Source of the DNA: Streptomyces sp. Act143
GTDB lineage: Bacteria > Actinomycetota > Actinomycetes > Streptomycetales > Streptomycetaceae
Length of the DNA stretch: 64,000 nt
Reading direction: 5' to 3'
NCBI RefSeq assembly: GCF_003143935.1
Contig: NZ_QFRX01000001.1
Coordinates: 1,188,071 to 1,252,070 of the forward strand
Part shown: piece after piece, positions 57,281 through 64,000 of the stretch
Layout of the letters: every line of letters begins with the position of its first letter
Position numbering within the stretch: position 1 is the stretch's first letter
Notes under the pieces: generated by a model
What the model saw: only the letters and a program-made list of their open reading frames with translations
Told to the model about the DNA's origin: nothing
Databases searched by the model: none
Made by a program: the position numbers and the translations under genes

Positions 57281-57715
57281 TCACCGTCCCCTGAGGCGCT
57301 CCACGTTCTCCCGGTCCTCCGCGTCCTCGCTGGCCTCGGCCGCGAACCACGCGTCGAGGATCTCCTTCATCAGCGGCTCGGACGTCAGGCGCAGGCCGAG
57401 GGCGAGGACGTTGGCGTCGTTCCAGCGGCGGGCCCCGTCCGCGGTGTAGGCGTCGGTGCACAGGGCGGCCCGGACGCCGGGGACCTTGTTGGCGGCAATC
57501 GACGCGCCCGTGCCGGTCCAGCAGCACACGACCGCCTGGTCCGCCGTCCCGGCGGCGACGTCCCGGGCCGCCGCCTCCGAGCAGGCGGCCCACTGGGAGT
57601 CGGCGCCGGGTCGGAGGGCGCCGTGGGCGGTGACCTCGTGGCCGCGGGCGCGCAGCTCGGCGACCAGGGCCCGCGCCACGGGTTCGTCCATGTCGGAGGA
57701 GACTGAGATCCGCAT
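57281..57715 (-). CDS. RpiB/LacAB-family sugar-phosphate isomerase
   Basis: 144 aa. RpiB-type fold with the catalytic Cys in CCWTGTGASIAANKVPGVRA (Cys64/65). RpiB converts ribose-5-P and ribulose-5-P; some members act on other aldoses. The N-terminal SSDMDEP lacks the usual ISVGSDHAG pattern, so the substrate may differ. It stands alone between a LysR gene and an SDR. Confidence 0.85.
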   Translation of the reverse strand: MRISVSSDMDEPVARALVAELRARGHEVTAHGALRPGADSQWAACSEAAARDVAAGTADQAVVCCWTGTGASIAANKVPGVRAALCTDAYTADGARRWNDANVLALGLRLTSEPLMKEILDAWFAAEASEDAEDRENVERLRGR

Positions 57716-57769
57716 GGCCGCGAGCCTACGCGCCGGGCGGACGCGGGCGACGGCCCGGCGGGCCGCCGG

Positions 57770-58477
57770 CTACCAGGGAAGCGGGCCGTGGACGTCGACG
57801 TAGCCGCCGGTCGGGCCGTCGGGGGGCGTCAGGGCCGCGCGGACGATGATCTCGGCGCCCTGCTCGACGGTCTGGGTGCCGGTGCGGCCGTTGAGGTCGG
57901 TGTCGGTGAAGCCGGGCTCGACGGCGTTGATGCGCATCCCCGGGAAGGCCTTGGCGTACTGGACGGTGATCATGTTGACGGCGGCCTTGGACGACGGGTA
58001 GGCGACGGCCGGGTAGAAGTGCGCCGGGGAGTCCGGGTCGGAGAGGCGGGCGAGGGAGGCCAGGCCGCTGCTGACGTTCACCACGACAGGCGCGGCGGAG
58101 CGCTGGAGCAGCGGCAGGAAGGCGTGCAGGACGCGGACGACACCGAAGACGTTCGTCTCGAACACCGTGCGCATCTCGTCGGCGGTGGTGTCCGCGGCGC
58201 GGGGGATGCCGTTGTCCTCGCCCCTGACCTCGATGCCCGCGTTGTTGACGAGGACGTCGAGTCCGCCCTCGGCCTCGACGGTCTTGGCCGCGGCGGCCAC
58301 GGACGCGTCGTCGGTGACGTCGACGAGGACGAACCGGGCGCCCAGCTGCTCGGCGGCGCGGCGTCCGCGTTGCTCGTCGCGGGCGCCGACGTAGACGGTG
58401 TGACCTGCTGCGACGAGGCGGCGGGCGGTCTCGAGGCCCAGTCCCTTGTTCGCTCCGGTGATCAGTGTGGTGGTCAT
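57770..58477 (-). CDS. Short-chain dehydrogenase/reductase
   Basis: 235 aa. NADP motif TGANKGLGLETARRL, NNAG, NVSSG, and the YPAVAYPSSKAAV active site (Tyr-x-x-x-Lys). A carbonyl reductase-like SDR with unknown substrate. Start ATG 58477; the frame is open further upstream without conservation. It is divergent from an XRE regulator (58579), and the 100-base gap holds a palindrome, so the SDR is the probable target of that regulator. Confidence 0.85.
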   Translation of the reverse strand: MTTTLITGANKGLGLETARRLVAAGHTVYVGARDEQRGRRAAEQLGARFVLVDVTDDASVAAAAKTVEAEGGLDVLVNNAGIEVRGEDNGIPRAADTTADEMRTVFETNVFGVVRVLHAFLPLLQRSAAPVVVNVSSGLASLARLSDPDSPAHFYPAVAYPSSKAAVNMITVQYAKAFPGMRINAVEPGFTDTDLNGRTGTQTVEQGAEIIVRAALTPPDGPTGGYVDVHGPLPW

Positions 58478-58527
58478 GGCTCCACGGTCGCTCCCGCCCC
58501 GGCGGGCAGCCAGACGACTCCTTTTCC

Positions 58528-58540
58528 TGGGACTCCCAGT
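58528..58540. promoter_or_regulatory. Palindrome between SDR and XRE regulator genes
   Basis: CTGGGA-C-TCCCAG, perfect 13-base palindrome, within a longer CCTGG...CCAGG frame (58527-58547). It lies 50 bases before each divergent start region, and is a probable operator of the XRE protein. Confidence 0.55.
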
Positions 58541-58578
58541 ACCAGGCACCCGCCCGCCCGGCGCGGTTGACTGGGGGC

Positions 58579-59418
58579 ATGACGACGACGGAGCTGGGGC
58601 AGGCGCTGCGGCGCTGGCGGGACCGGGTCGTGCCGGAGACCGCGGGTCTGCCCGCCGGGGGCCGGCGGCGTGCGGCGGGGTTGCGGCGCGAGGAGCTGGC
58701 GCTGCTGGCGGGGATCTCGGTCGACTACGTCACCCGGCTCGAACAGGGACGGGCGGCGAACCCGTCGGGTCAGGTCGTGGAGGCGCTGGCGCGGGCGCTG
58801 AGGCTGTCGGCGGACGAACGGGGGTATCTGTTCCGGCTGGCGGGGCTGGTGCCGCCGGGGCCGGAGACGGTGCCCGGGTATCTCACGCCGAGTGTGCAGC
58901 GGCTGCTGGACCGGCTGGTGGACACGCCCGTCGGGGTGTCCGACGCGGCGATGACGCTGCTGGTCGCCAACCCCCTGTACGCGGCGCTGATGGGCGATCC
59001 GTCCGGGTGGCGCGGTTTCGAGCGCAATGGGGTGTGGCGCGCCTTCCTGGGCGCCTCCACCCGGGTCCGGCACACCCCGCAGGAGCGGCGGGATTTCGAG
59101 TCCGGGATGGTGGCGGAGCTGCGGGCGACGGTCTCCCGGTATCCCGGTGACCGGCAACTGCGGCGCCTGGTGGCGGAGTTGAGGGAGGGCAGTGCGCGGT
59201 TCGCCGAGCTGTGGGACGCGGGTGTCGTCGGCCGCCTCCAGGCCTCGCGCAAGACGATCGAGCACCCTCAGGTGGGTCTGCTGACGCTGGACTGCGATCT
59301 GCTGCGGGTGGACGGCAACGACCTGCACATCCTGGTGTATTCGGCCGAGCCGGGCACCGAGGCCGCCGAGAAGCTCGCGCTGCTCTCCGTCCTCGGTACG
59401 CAGTCGCTCGTGGGCTAG
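58579..59418 (+). CDS. XRE/MmyB-type regulator
   Basis: 279 aa. Helix-turn-helix REELALLAGISVDYVTRLEQGRAANPSGQVVEALARAL near the N-terminus and a C-terminal MmyB-like ligand domain (GFERNGVWRAFL). MmyB-like regulators, common in Streptomyces, may bind fatty acids. They typically regulate a divergent SDR, as here. Start ATG 58579 after TGGGGGC. Confidence 0.87.
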   Translation: MTTTELGQALRRWRDRVVPETAGLPAGGRRRAAGLRREELALLAGISVDYVTRLEQGRAANPSGQVVEALARALRLSADERGYLFRLAGLVPPGPETVPGYLTPSVQRLLDRLVDTPVGVSDAAMTLLVANPLYAALMGDPSGWRGFERNGVWRAFLGASTRVRHTPQERRDFESGMVAELRATVSRYPGDRQLRRLVAELREGSARFAELWDAGVVGRLQASRKTIEHPQVGLLTLDCDLLRVDGNDLHILVYSAEPGTEAAEKLALLSVLGTQSLVG

Positions 59419-59427
59419 AACGCCCTT

Positions 59428-59456
59428 CGGGGTAGCGCGGGCGGCGGGCTACCCCG
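59428..59456. terminator. Bidirectional terminator between XRE and ROK genes
   Basis: CGGGGTAGC and GCTACCCCG arms of 9 bases (59428-59436 and 59448-59456) with an 11-base loop. The stop codon of the ROK gene is in the right arm. Serves both convergent genes. Confidence 0.65.
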
Positions 59457-60699
59457 CCGCTTCGGACAGGGCCCGCAGCGGGTCGTCGAGCACCGGCTGC
59501 CACGCCAGCTCGGCCGCGCCGACCAGGCTGTTGTGGTCCAGGGTGCACGGCAGGATCGGTACGCCGCCGCTCTGCCCCCACAGGCTGCGGGCGGCGACGA
59601 CCGCGCGCAGCCGGTCGGGGTCGGCGGCGAGGAGGGTGCGGTGCAGGCCGCCGAGGATGATGCGGTCGGGGTTGAGGATGTTCACCAGTCCGGCCAGGCC
59701 GAGGCCCAGCCGGTCGACGAGGGTCTCGGCGGCGGTGCGGACGGCCGGGTCGTCGTAGTGGTCCCGGATCAGGTCGTTGGCCTGCTGGAGCAGCGACACC
59801 ACGGGCCCCGGCTCGCGCCCCGCGACGGTGAGGAGGGCCAGCGGGTCGGCCTCGACGTCGAGGCAGCCGCGGCTGCCGCAGTGGCAGGGGCGGCCCTCCG
59901 GGTTCACCGTGAGGTGGCCGACCTCCAGCGCCAGGCCCGAACTGCCCGTGTGCAGACGGCCGTCGAGGACGAGGGCGCCACCGACGCCCCGGTGTCCGGT
60001 CGCCACGCACAGCAGGTCCCGGGCGCCCCGGCCCGCGCCGTGCCGGTGCTCGGCGAGGGCGGCGAGGTTGACGTCGTTGCCCGCGAAGGCCGGCCCGGTG
60101 ATTCCGGCCGCGCGCACGCACTCGGCGAAGATCCGGCGCACGGGGGCGCCCACGGGCCAGGCCAGGTGGAGCGGGTTGAGCGCGGTGCCGTCGGGTTCGG
60201 CCACGGCGGACGGCACGGCGAGACCCGCGCCGACGCAGCGGCGGCCGGTGGTGCGCAGCAGTTCGGCGCCGGCCTCGACGACCGAGCCGATGATCTTCGC
60301 CGGGTCGGCGTCGACGGTCTCGCAGGCGGGCGCGGTGGCGGCGATCCGGCCGCCGAGCCCGACCAGCGCCGCGCGGAACCCGTCGGCGTGCACCTGGGCG
60401 GCGAGGACGACCGGCCCGTCCTCGGCGACCGAGAGCCGGTGCGAGGGCCGCCCCTGGGAACCGGCGGCGGCAGCGGGCCGGGCGTCGACCCGGATCAGCC
60501 CGAGCGCCTCCAGTTCGGCGGCGACCGCGCCGGCCGTGGCACGCGTCACCCCGAGCTCGGCGGTGAGCACGGCCCGGGTCGGGGCCCGCCCGGTGTGCAC
60601 GAGCTCCAGCGCGGGCCCGAGCGCACCGCGCCCCCGGTCCAGCCGCGTCCTAGAGGTGGTTCCTTCCCCCGCCGGCCGGGGGTCCGCGTTGCCGCTCAT
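59449..60699 (-). CDS. ROK-family transcriptional regulator
   Basis: 416 aa. N-terminal winged helix (TRAVLTAELGVTRATAGAVAAELEALGLI) and a ROK kinase-like domain with the zinc motif CHCGSRGCLDVEA. Such proteins are NagC/XylR-type repressors of sugar genes. A sugar-aldolase and SIS-domain gene lie 2-3 kb to the right. The glucokinase-like motif VATGHRGVGGALV is retained. Not certain whether it also has kinase activity. Confidence 0.88.
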   Translation of the reverse strand: MSGNADPRPAGEGTTSRTRLDRGRGALGPALELVHTGRAPTRAVLTAELGVTRATAGAVAAELEALGLIRVDARPAAAAGSQGRPSHRLSVAEDGPVVLAAQVHADGFRAALVGLGGRIAATAPACETVDADPAKIIGSVVEAGAELLRTTGRRCVGAGLAVPSAVAEPDGTALNPLHLAWPVGAPVRRIFAECVRAAGITGPAFAGNDVNLAALAEHRHGAGRGARDLLCVATGHRGVGGALVLDGRLHTGSSGLALEVGHLTVNPEGRPCHCGSRGCLDVEADPLALLTVAGREPGPVVSLLQQANDLIRDHYDDPAVRTAAETLVDRLGLGLAGLVNILNPDRIILGGLHRTLLAADPDRLRAVVAARSLWGQSGGVPILPCTLDHNSLVGAAELAWQPVLDDPLRALSEAAG

Positions 60700-60735
60700 G
60701 AGGGCGAGTCTCCCATGATCCGCCGCACCGGCTGC

Positions 60736-61377
60736 CTACAGGCCACCGACTCTGAGCGTGATGTTCAGGCGCCCGGTCAGCCCCAACTCCGGGGGCGCGG
60801 TGCCCGGGTACACCTTGGGCACGCCGTGGTGGGCGAGCCGTGACGGCCCGCCGAACACGAAGAGGTCGCCGCTGCGCAGCTCGACGTCCGTCCAGGGCCG
60901 CGTCCGCGTCTCGGTGTTCCCGAACCGGAAGACACAGGTGTCGCCGAGGCTCAGCGACACCACCGGCGCGTCCGCCTTCTCGTCGCTGTCGCGGTGCATG
61001 CCCATGCGGGCGTCGCCGTCGTAGAAATTGATCAGCGCGATGTCGTACGGCGGAGGCGTCACCCCGAGGGCGTCCCGTGCCGCGCGGCTCCCCAGTTCTC
61101 CCAGCCACTCCGGGAACGGTTTCACGGGCGTGCCGTCGCCGTCGACGACCGTGCGGGCGTAGCCGTAGGGGTACCAGTGCAGGCCCAGGCAGACCTGCCG
61201 GGCGGTCATCGTGCCGCCGCCGGGCGTGCGGACAGTCCGCAGTCCGGCCGGCGGGCGGGCCCACTCCCGGCAGGCGGCCAGCAGGTCGCGTTGCAGCGGG
61301 GCATCGAGCCAGTCGGGGACGTGCACCGCGCCCGGCGCCACCTCGGTCCGGTCCCTGGGGAACAGCTCGGCATCCAT
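60736..61377 (-). CDS. alkB: AlkB-family Fe(II)/2-oxoglutarate dioxygenase
   Basis: 213 aa. Iron ligands His128 and Asp130 (MGMHRDSDEK) and His183/184 (LAHHGV); 2-oxoglutarate Arg203 and Arg209 (RLNITLR). Repairs alkylated bases such as 1-methyladenine and 3-methylcytosine by oxidative demethylation. The start is ATG 61377; another in-frame Met lies 3 codons upstream. Near the ROK gene, 37 bases away, with no clear operon link. Confidence 0.9.
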   Translation of the reverse strand: MDAELFPRDRTEVAPGAVHVPDWLDAPLQRDLLAACREWARPPAGLRTVRTPGGGTMTARQVCLGLHWYPYGYARTVVDGDGTPVKPFPEWLGELGSRAARDALGVTPPPYDIALINFYDGDARMGMHRDSDEKADAPVVSLSLGDTCVFRFGNTETRTRPWTDVELRSGDLFVFGGPSRLAHHGVPKVYPGTAPPELGLTGRLNITLRVGGL

Positions 61378-61433
61378 GGGGACCATCCTGCCGGAGAAGC
61401 CCTGAGCTGCGGCTCCGCTAGCCTGGACGCACG

Positions 61434-62573
61434 ATGAACGACCGTATGACGACGCCCTGGGGCGAGCTCGCGCTGGCCCGTTTCCCCGAGGACCCGCGTG
61501 ACCGGCTGCGTGCCTGGGACGCCGCCGACGAATATCTGCTGCGGCACCTGCGGGAGGTCCCGCTGTCCGGCACGGTCGTGGTCCTCGGCGACCGCTGGGG
61601 CGCGCTGGTCACGGCGCTGGCCGCGCACGGGCCGACGCAGATCACGGACTCGTACCTGGGCCAGGAGGCGACCCGGGCGAATCTCGCCCGCAACGGGGTC
61701 GGGACCGGCATGGTACGGCTGCTGACGACCCAGGACCCGCCGCCGGGGCGGATCGACGTGCTGCTGGTACGGGTGCCGAAGAGCCTGGCCCTGCTGGAGG
61801 ACCAGCTGCTGCGGCTGGCGCCCGCGGTGCACGAGGGCACGGTCGTCGTCGGCACCGGGATGGTGAAGGAGATCCACACCTCCACGCTGAAGCTCTTCGA
61901 GCGGATTCTCGGGCCGACCCGTACCTCCCTCGCCGAGAAGAAGGCCCGGCTGATCTTCTGCGCGCCGCGGGCGTCCGCGCAGCCGCTGCCGAACCCGTGG
62001 CCGTACCGCTACGCCCTCCCCGAGGGCATCGGGGCGGTCTCGGGGCGGACGGTCGTCAACCACGCGGGCGTCTTCTGCGCGGACCGGCTGGACATCGGCA
62101 CCCGGTTCTTCCTGGGTCACCTGCCGGACAGCAAGGGCGCCCGGCGCGTCGTGGACCTCGGCTGCGGCAACGGAGTGGTCGGTACGGCGGTGGCGCTGGC
62201 CGATCCCGAGGCCGAGGTGCTGTTCGTGGACGAGTCGTTCCAGGCCGTGGCCTCCGCGGAGGCGACGTACCGGGCGAACGGCGTGCCGGGGCACGCCGAG
62301 TTCCGGGTCGGGGACGCGCTGACCGGGGTGCCGGACGGGAGCGTCGACCTCGTCCTGAACAACCCGCCGTTCCACTCCCACCAGGCCACGACCGACGCCA
62401 CCGCGCGCCGTATGTTCGCCGACGCCCGGCGCGCGTTGCGGCCGGGCGGCGAGCTGTGGGTGATCGGCAACCGGCACCTCGGGTACCACGTGACTCTGCG
62501 CAGGCTGTTCGGGAACAGCCGACTCGTCGCCGGTGACCCGAAGTTCGTGGTGCTGAAGGCCGTCAAACGGTAG
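61434..62573 (+). CDS. rlmG: RlmG/RsmC-like rRNA guanine methyltransferase
   Basis: 379 aa. An inactive-looking N-terminal methyltransferase-like domain is followed by a C-terminal domain with VVDLGCGNGVVG and the NPPFH motif that marks guanine-N2 methyltransferases (RsmC/RlmG). It modifies a guanine in ribosomal RNA; RlmG acts on 23S G1835. Divergent from alkB, 57 bases between starts. Confidence 0.83.
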   Translation: MNDRMTTPWGELALARFPEDPRDRLRAWDAADEYLLRHLREVPLSGTVVVLGDRWGALVTALAAHGPTQITDSYLGQEATRANLARNGVGTGMVRLLTTQDPPPGRIDVLLVRVPKSLALLEDQLLRLAPAVHEGTVVVGTGMVKEIHTSTLKLFERILGPTRTSLAEKKARLIFCAPRASAQPLPNPWPYRYALPEGIGAVSGRTVVNHAGVFCADRLDIGTRFFLGHLPDSKGARRVVDLGCGNGVVGTAVALADPEAEVLFVDESFQAVASAEATYRANGVPGHAEFRVGDALTGVPDGSVDLVLNNPPFHSHQATTDATARRMFADARRALRPGGELWVIGNRHLGYHVTLRRLFGNSRLVAGDPKFVVLKAVKR

Positions 62574-62606
62574 CGCCGGCGGCGCCCGGGAGCCGGCCGG
62601 TCGGAC

Positions 62607-63458
62607 TCAGCCGGCCAGCACCCGGATGATCCGGGCCACCTCCGCGGCCATCGCCTCCCGCCCCACGCCCAGGTAGGCGCGCGTGTCGACGGCCTCGGGA
62701 TGGGTGGTGAGGAACTCCCGTACGGCGCCCGTCATGGCGATGCTCAGGGCGGTGCCGACGTTGACCTTGGCGATGCCGCCCGTGACGGCGGTGGCCAGTT
62801 CGCCGTCCGGCACCCCGGACGAGCCGTGCAGGACGAGCGGTACGTCGAGGGTGGCGGCCAGGCGTTCGATGAGGTCGTGGTCGAGGGTGGCGGTGCGGCT
62901 GGTCATGGCGTGCGCACTGCCGACGGCCACGGCCAGGGCGTCCACGCCGGAGTCCGCCACGAAGGCGCGGGCCTCGGTGGGGTCGGTGCGGGCGCCGGGG
63001 GCGTGGGCATCGAGCGGCGGGGCGCCGTCCTTGCCGCCGATCTGACCCAACTCGGCCTCGATCCAGAGGCCTTGGGCGTGGGCCCAGTCGGCCGCGGCAC
63101 GGGTGGCGGCGAGGTTCTCCGCGTACGGCAGCCGTGCGGCGTCGTACATCACTGAGCTGAATCCGGCGTCCGCGGCCTGTCGCAGCAGGACGTCGCTGTG
63201 GACGTGGTCGAGGTGCAACGCGACGGGAACGGCGGCGCGTTCGGCCGCGGCGACGGCGGCACGGGCGAGGGGTTGCAGCCGCCCCCTTCTGAACTTGACC
63301 GCGTTCTCACTGACTTGCACGACAACGGGTGCGTCGGTCGACTCCGCGCCGGTGACGATCGCCTCGACGTGTTCGAGCGTGACGGCGTTGAAGGCGGCGA
63401 CGGCGGACTGCGCGGCGGCGGCCCGCGTGACGAGTTCGCCGGTGGTCACGAGAGGCAT
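62607..63458 (-). CDS. Class II sugar-bisphosphate aldolase
   Basis: 283 aa. Zinc-binding motif ALHLDHVHSD (His85 near) with later GSAHAM and LHGSSG; pattern FNAVTLEHVEAIV. The family includes KbaY/GatY tagatose-bisphosphate aldolases and FbaA. With the adjacent SIS protein, an amino-sugar (N-acetylgalactosamine) or ketose-phosphate pathway is likely. ATG 63458; it follows the SIS gene by 2 bases, so they are an operon. Confidence 0.86.
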   Translation of the reverse strand: MPLVTTGELVTRAAAAQSAVAAFNAVTLEHVEAIVTGAESTDAPVVVQVSENAVKFRRGRLQPLARAAVAAAERAAVPVALHLDHVHSDVLLRQAADAGFSSVMYDAARLPYAENLAATRAAADWAHAQGLWIEAELGQIGGKDGAPPLDAHAPGARTDPTEARAFVADSGVDALAVAVGSAHAMTSRTATLDHDLIERLAATLDVPLVLHGSSGVPDGELATAVTGGIAKVNVGTALSIAMTGAVREFLTTHPEAVDTRAYLGVGREAMAAEVARIIRVLAG

Positions 63459-63460
63459 GG

Positions 63461-64000
63461 CTACTCCTGCGCGCCGGCGAGGATCACCGAACGGGTGAGG
63501 TGGCGCGGCCGGTCCGGATCGAGGCCCCGGGCCGCCGCGACGGCCACGGCGAGGCGCTGGGCGCGGACCAGTTCGGCGAGCGGGTCGAGGCCGCCCTCGA
63601 CCCACAACGCGCCGGTGCCCCGCACCTGTTCGGCCAGCCCGTCGGGGGCCTCGCCGAGCATCCAGGTCGCGGTGGAGCGGGTGGTGACGCTGATGGGGCC
63701 GTGCCGGTACTCCATCGCCGGGTAGGCCTCGGTCCAGGCCAGCGCGGCCTCGCGCATCTTCAGCCCGGCCTCGTTGGCCAGGCCGACGGTCCAGCCGCGG
63801 CCGAGGAAGGTGAACTGCGTGCACTGAACCAGCCCTTCGGGCAGCGGGTCGGCGAGCGCGGCGCGGGCGTCGGTGACGGCGGAGCCGGGGTGCAGTCCGA
63901 GATGCGCCCGGAGCAGGGTGAGCGCGGTCGTCGCGAACCGCGTCTGCACGACGGACCGTTCGTCCGCGTAGTCGAGCACGACGACGTCGTCCGCGGCGGT
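63461..64000 (-). CDS. SIS-domain sugar isomerase (partial, runs off the window)
   Basis: Only the C-terminal 180 residues are inside; the frame is open to the window edge. Motifs YADERSVVQTRF, FLGRGWTVGLANEAGLKMREAA and YPAMEYRHGPIS belong to the AgaS/GlmS-type SIS domain. It would be a deaminating or isomerising enzyme for amino-sugar phosphate. The start lies beyond 64000. Confidence 0.85.
   Translation of the reverse strand, partial: TAADDVVVLDYADERSVVQTRFATTALTLLRAHLGLHPGSAVTDARAALADPLPEGLVQCTQFTFLGRGWTVGLANEAGLKMREAALAWTEAYPAMEYRHGPISVTTRSTATWMLGEAPDGLAEQVRGTGALWVEGGLDPLAELVRAQRLAVAVAAARGLDPDRPRHLTRSVILAGAQE

Overview
The window looks like chromosomal DNA of a Streptomyces or close relative. 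It has very high GC with strong third-position bias, GTG starts are common, and a mycothiol-type formaldehyde dehydrogenase is present. Several actinomycete families also occur (PucR/GAF, TerD, SHOCT, DUF4865, SpoIIAB-like ATPase). I count 56 protein genes plus one glycosyltransferase remnant. The last gene runs off the right edge. I saw no rRNA, tRNA, CRISPR array, transposase or prophage gene.

Left part (1-21.7 kb) is ordinary core or accessory sequence. It holds a PucR-type regulator next to a 3-hydroxybutyrate dehydrogenase, a Nudix hydrolase, apolipoprotein N-acyltransferase, an O-antigen-ligase-like membrane protein, an Asp/Glu racemase and an HpnB-like glycosyltransferase. It continues with a double TerD protein, a MOSC protein, an Rv1733c-like membrane protein, a beta-helix/AAA+ fusion, a large membrane hydrolase, a DeoR regulator, a SRPBCC protein, a Cds1-like cysteine desulfhydrase and an anti-sigma-type ATPase.

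Centre (22.0-48.1 kb) is the most striking region: a 26-kb island for choline and glycine-betaine catabolism and disposal of the released one-carbon units. BetA and BetB take choline to betaine. A Rieske oxygenase with its own Rieske ferredoxin and reductase would demethylate betaine. A dimethylglycine oxidase and sarcosine oxidase (SoxB, a fused SoxD-SoxA, SoxG) continue to glycine, and GlyA makes serine. FolD and PurU turn methylene-THF into formate, and a MTHFR-like protein lies beside BetA. An S-(hydroxymethyl)mycothiol dehydrogenase and a metallo-hydrolase would clear formaldehyde. A ProX/ProW/ProV importer supplies substrate. Two IclR regulators, both 265 aa and about 81% identical, sit in the island. 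A recurring operator, GTTGC-N7-GCAAC, lies upstream of every transcription unit in the island, which suggests one regulon.

Right part (48.3-64.0 kb) has a SHOCT/ABC/FtsX operon divergent from a TetR gene. The TetR gene leads a small uncharacterised operon (DUF4865, phosphotriesterase-like, DUF1272, tautomerase). Next comes a divergent ilvY-ilvC-like pair whose reductoisomerase resembles the plant chloroplast enzyme, then RpiB, an SDR with a divergent XRE regulator, a ROK regulator, AlkB, an RlmG-like methyltransferase, and the start of a sugar (amino-sugar type) locus with a class II aldolase and a SIS-domain protein.
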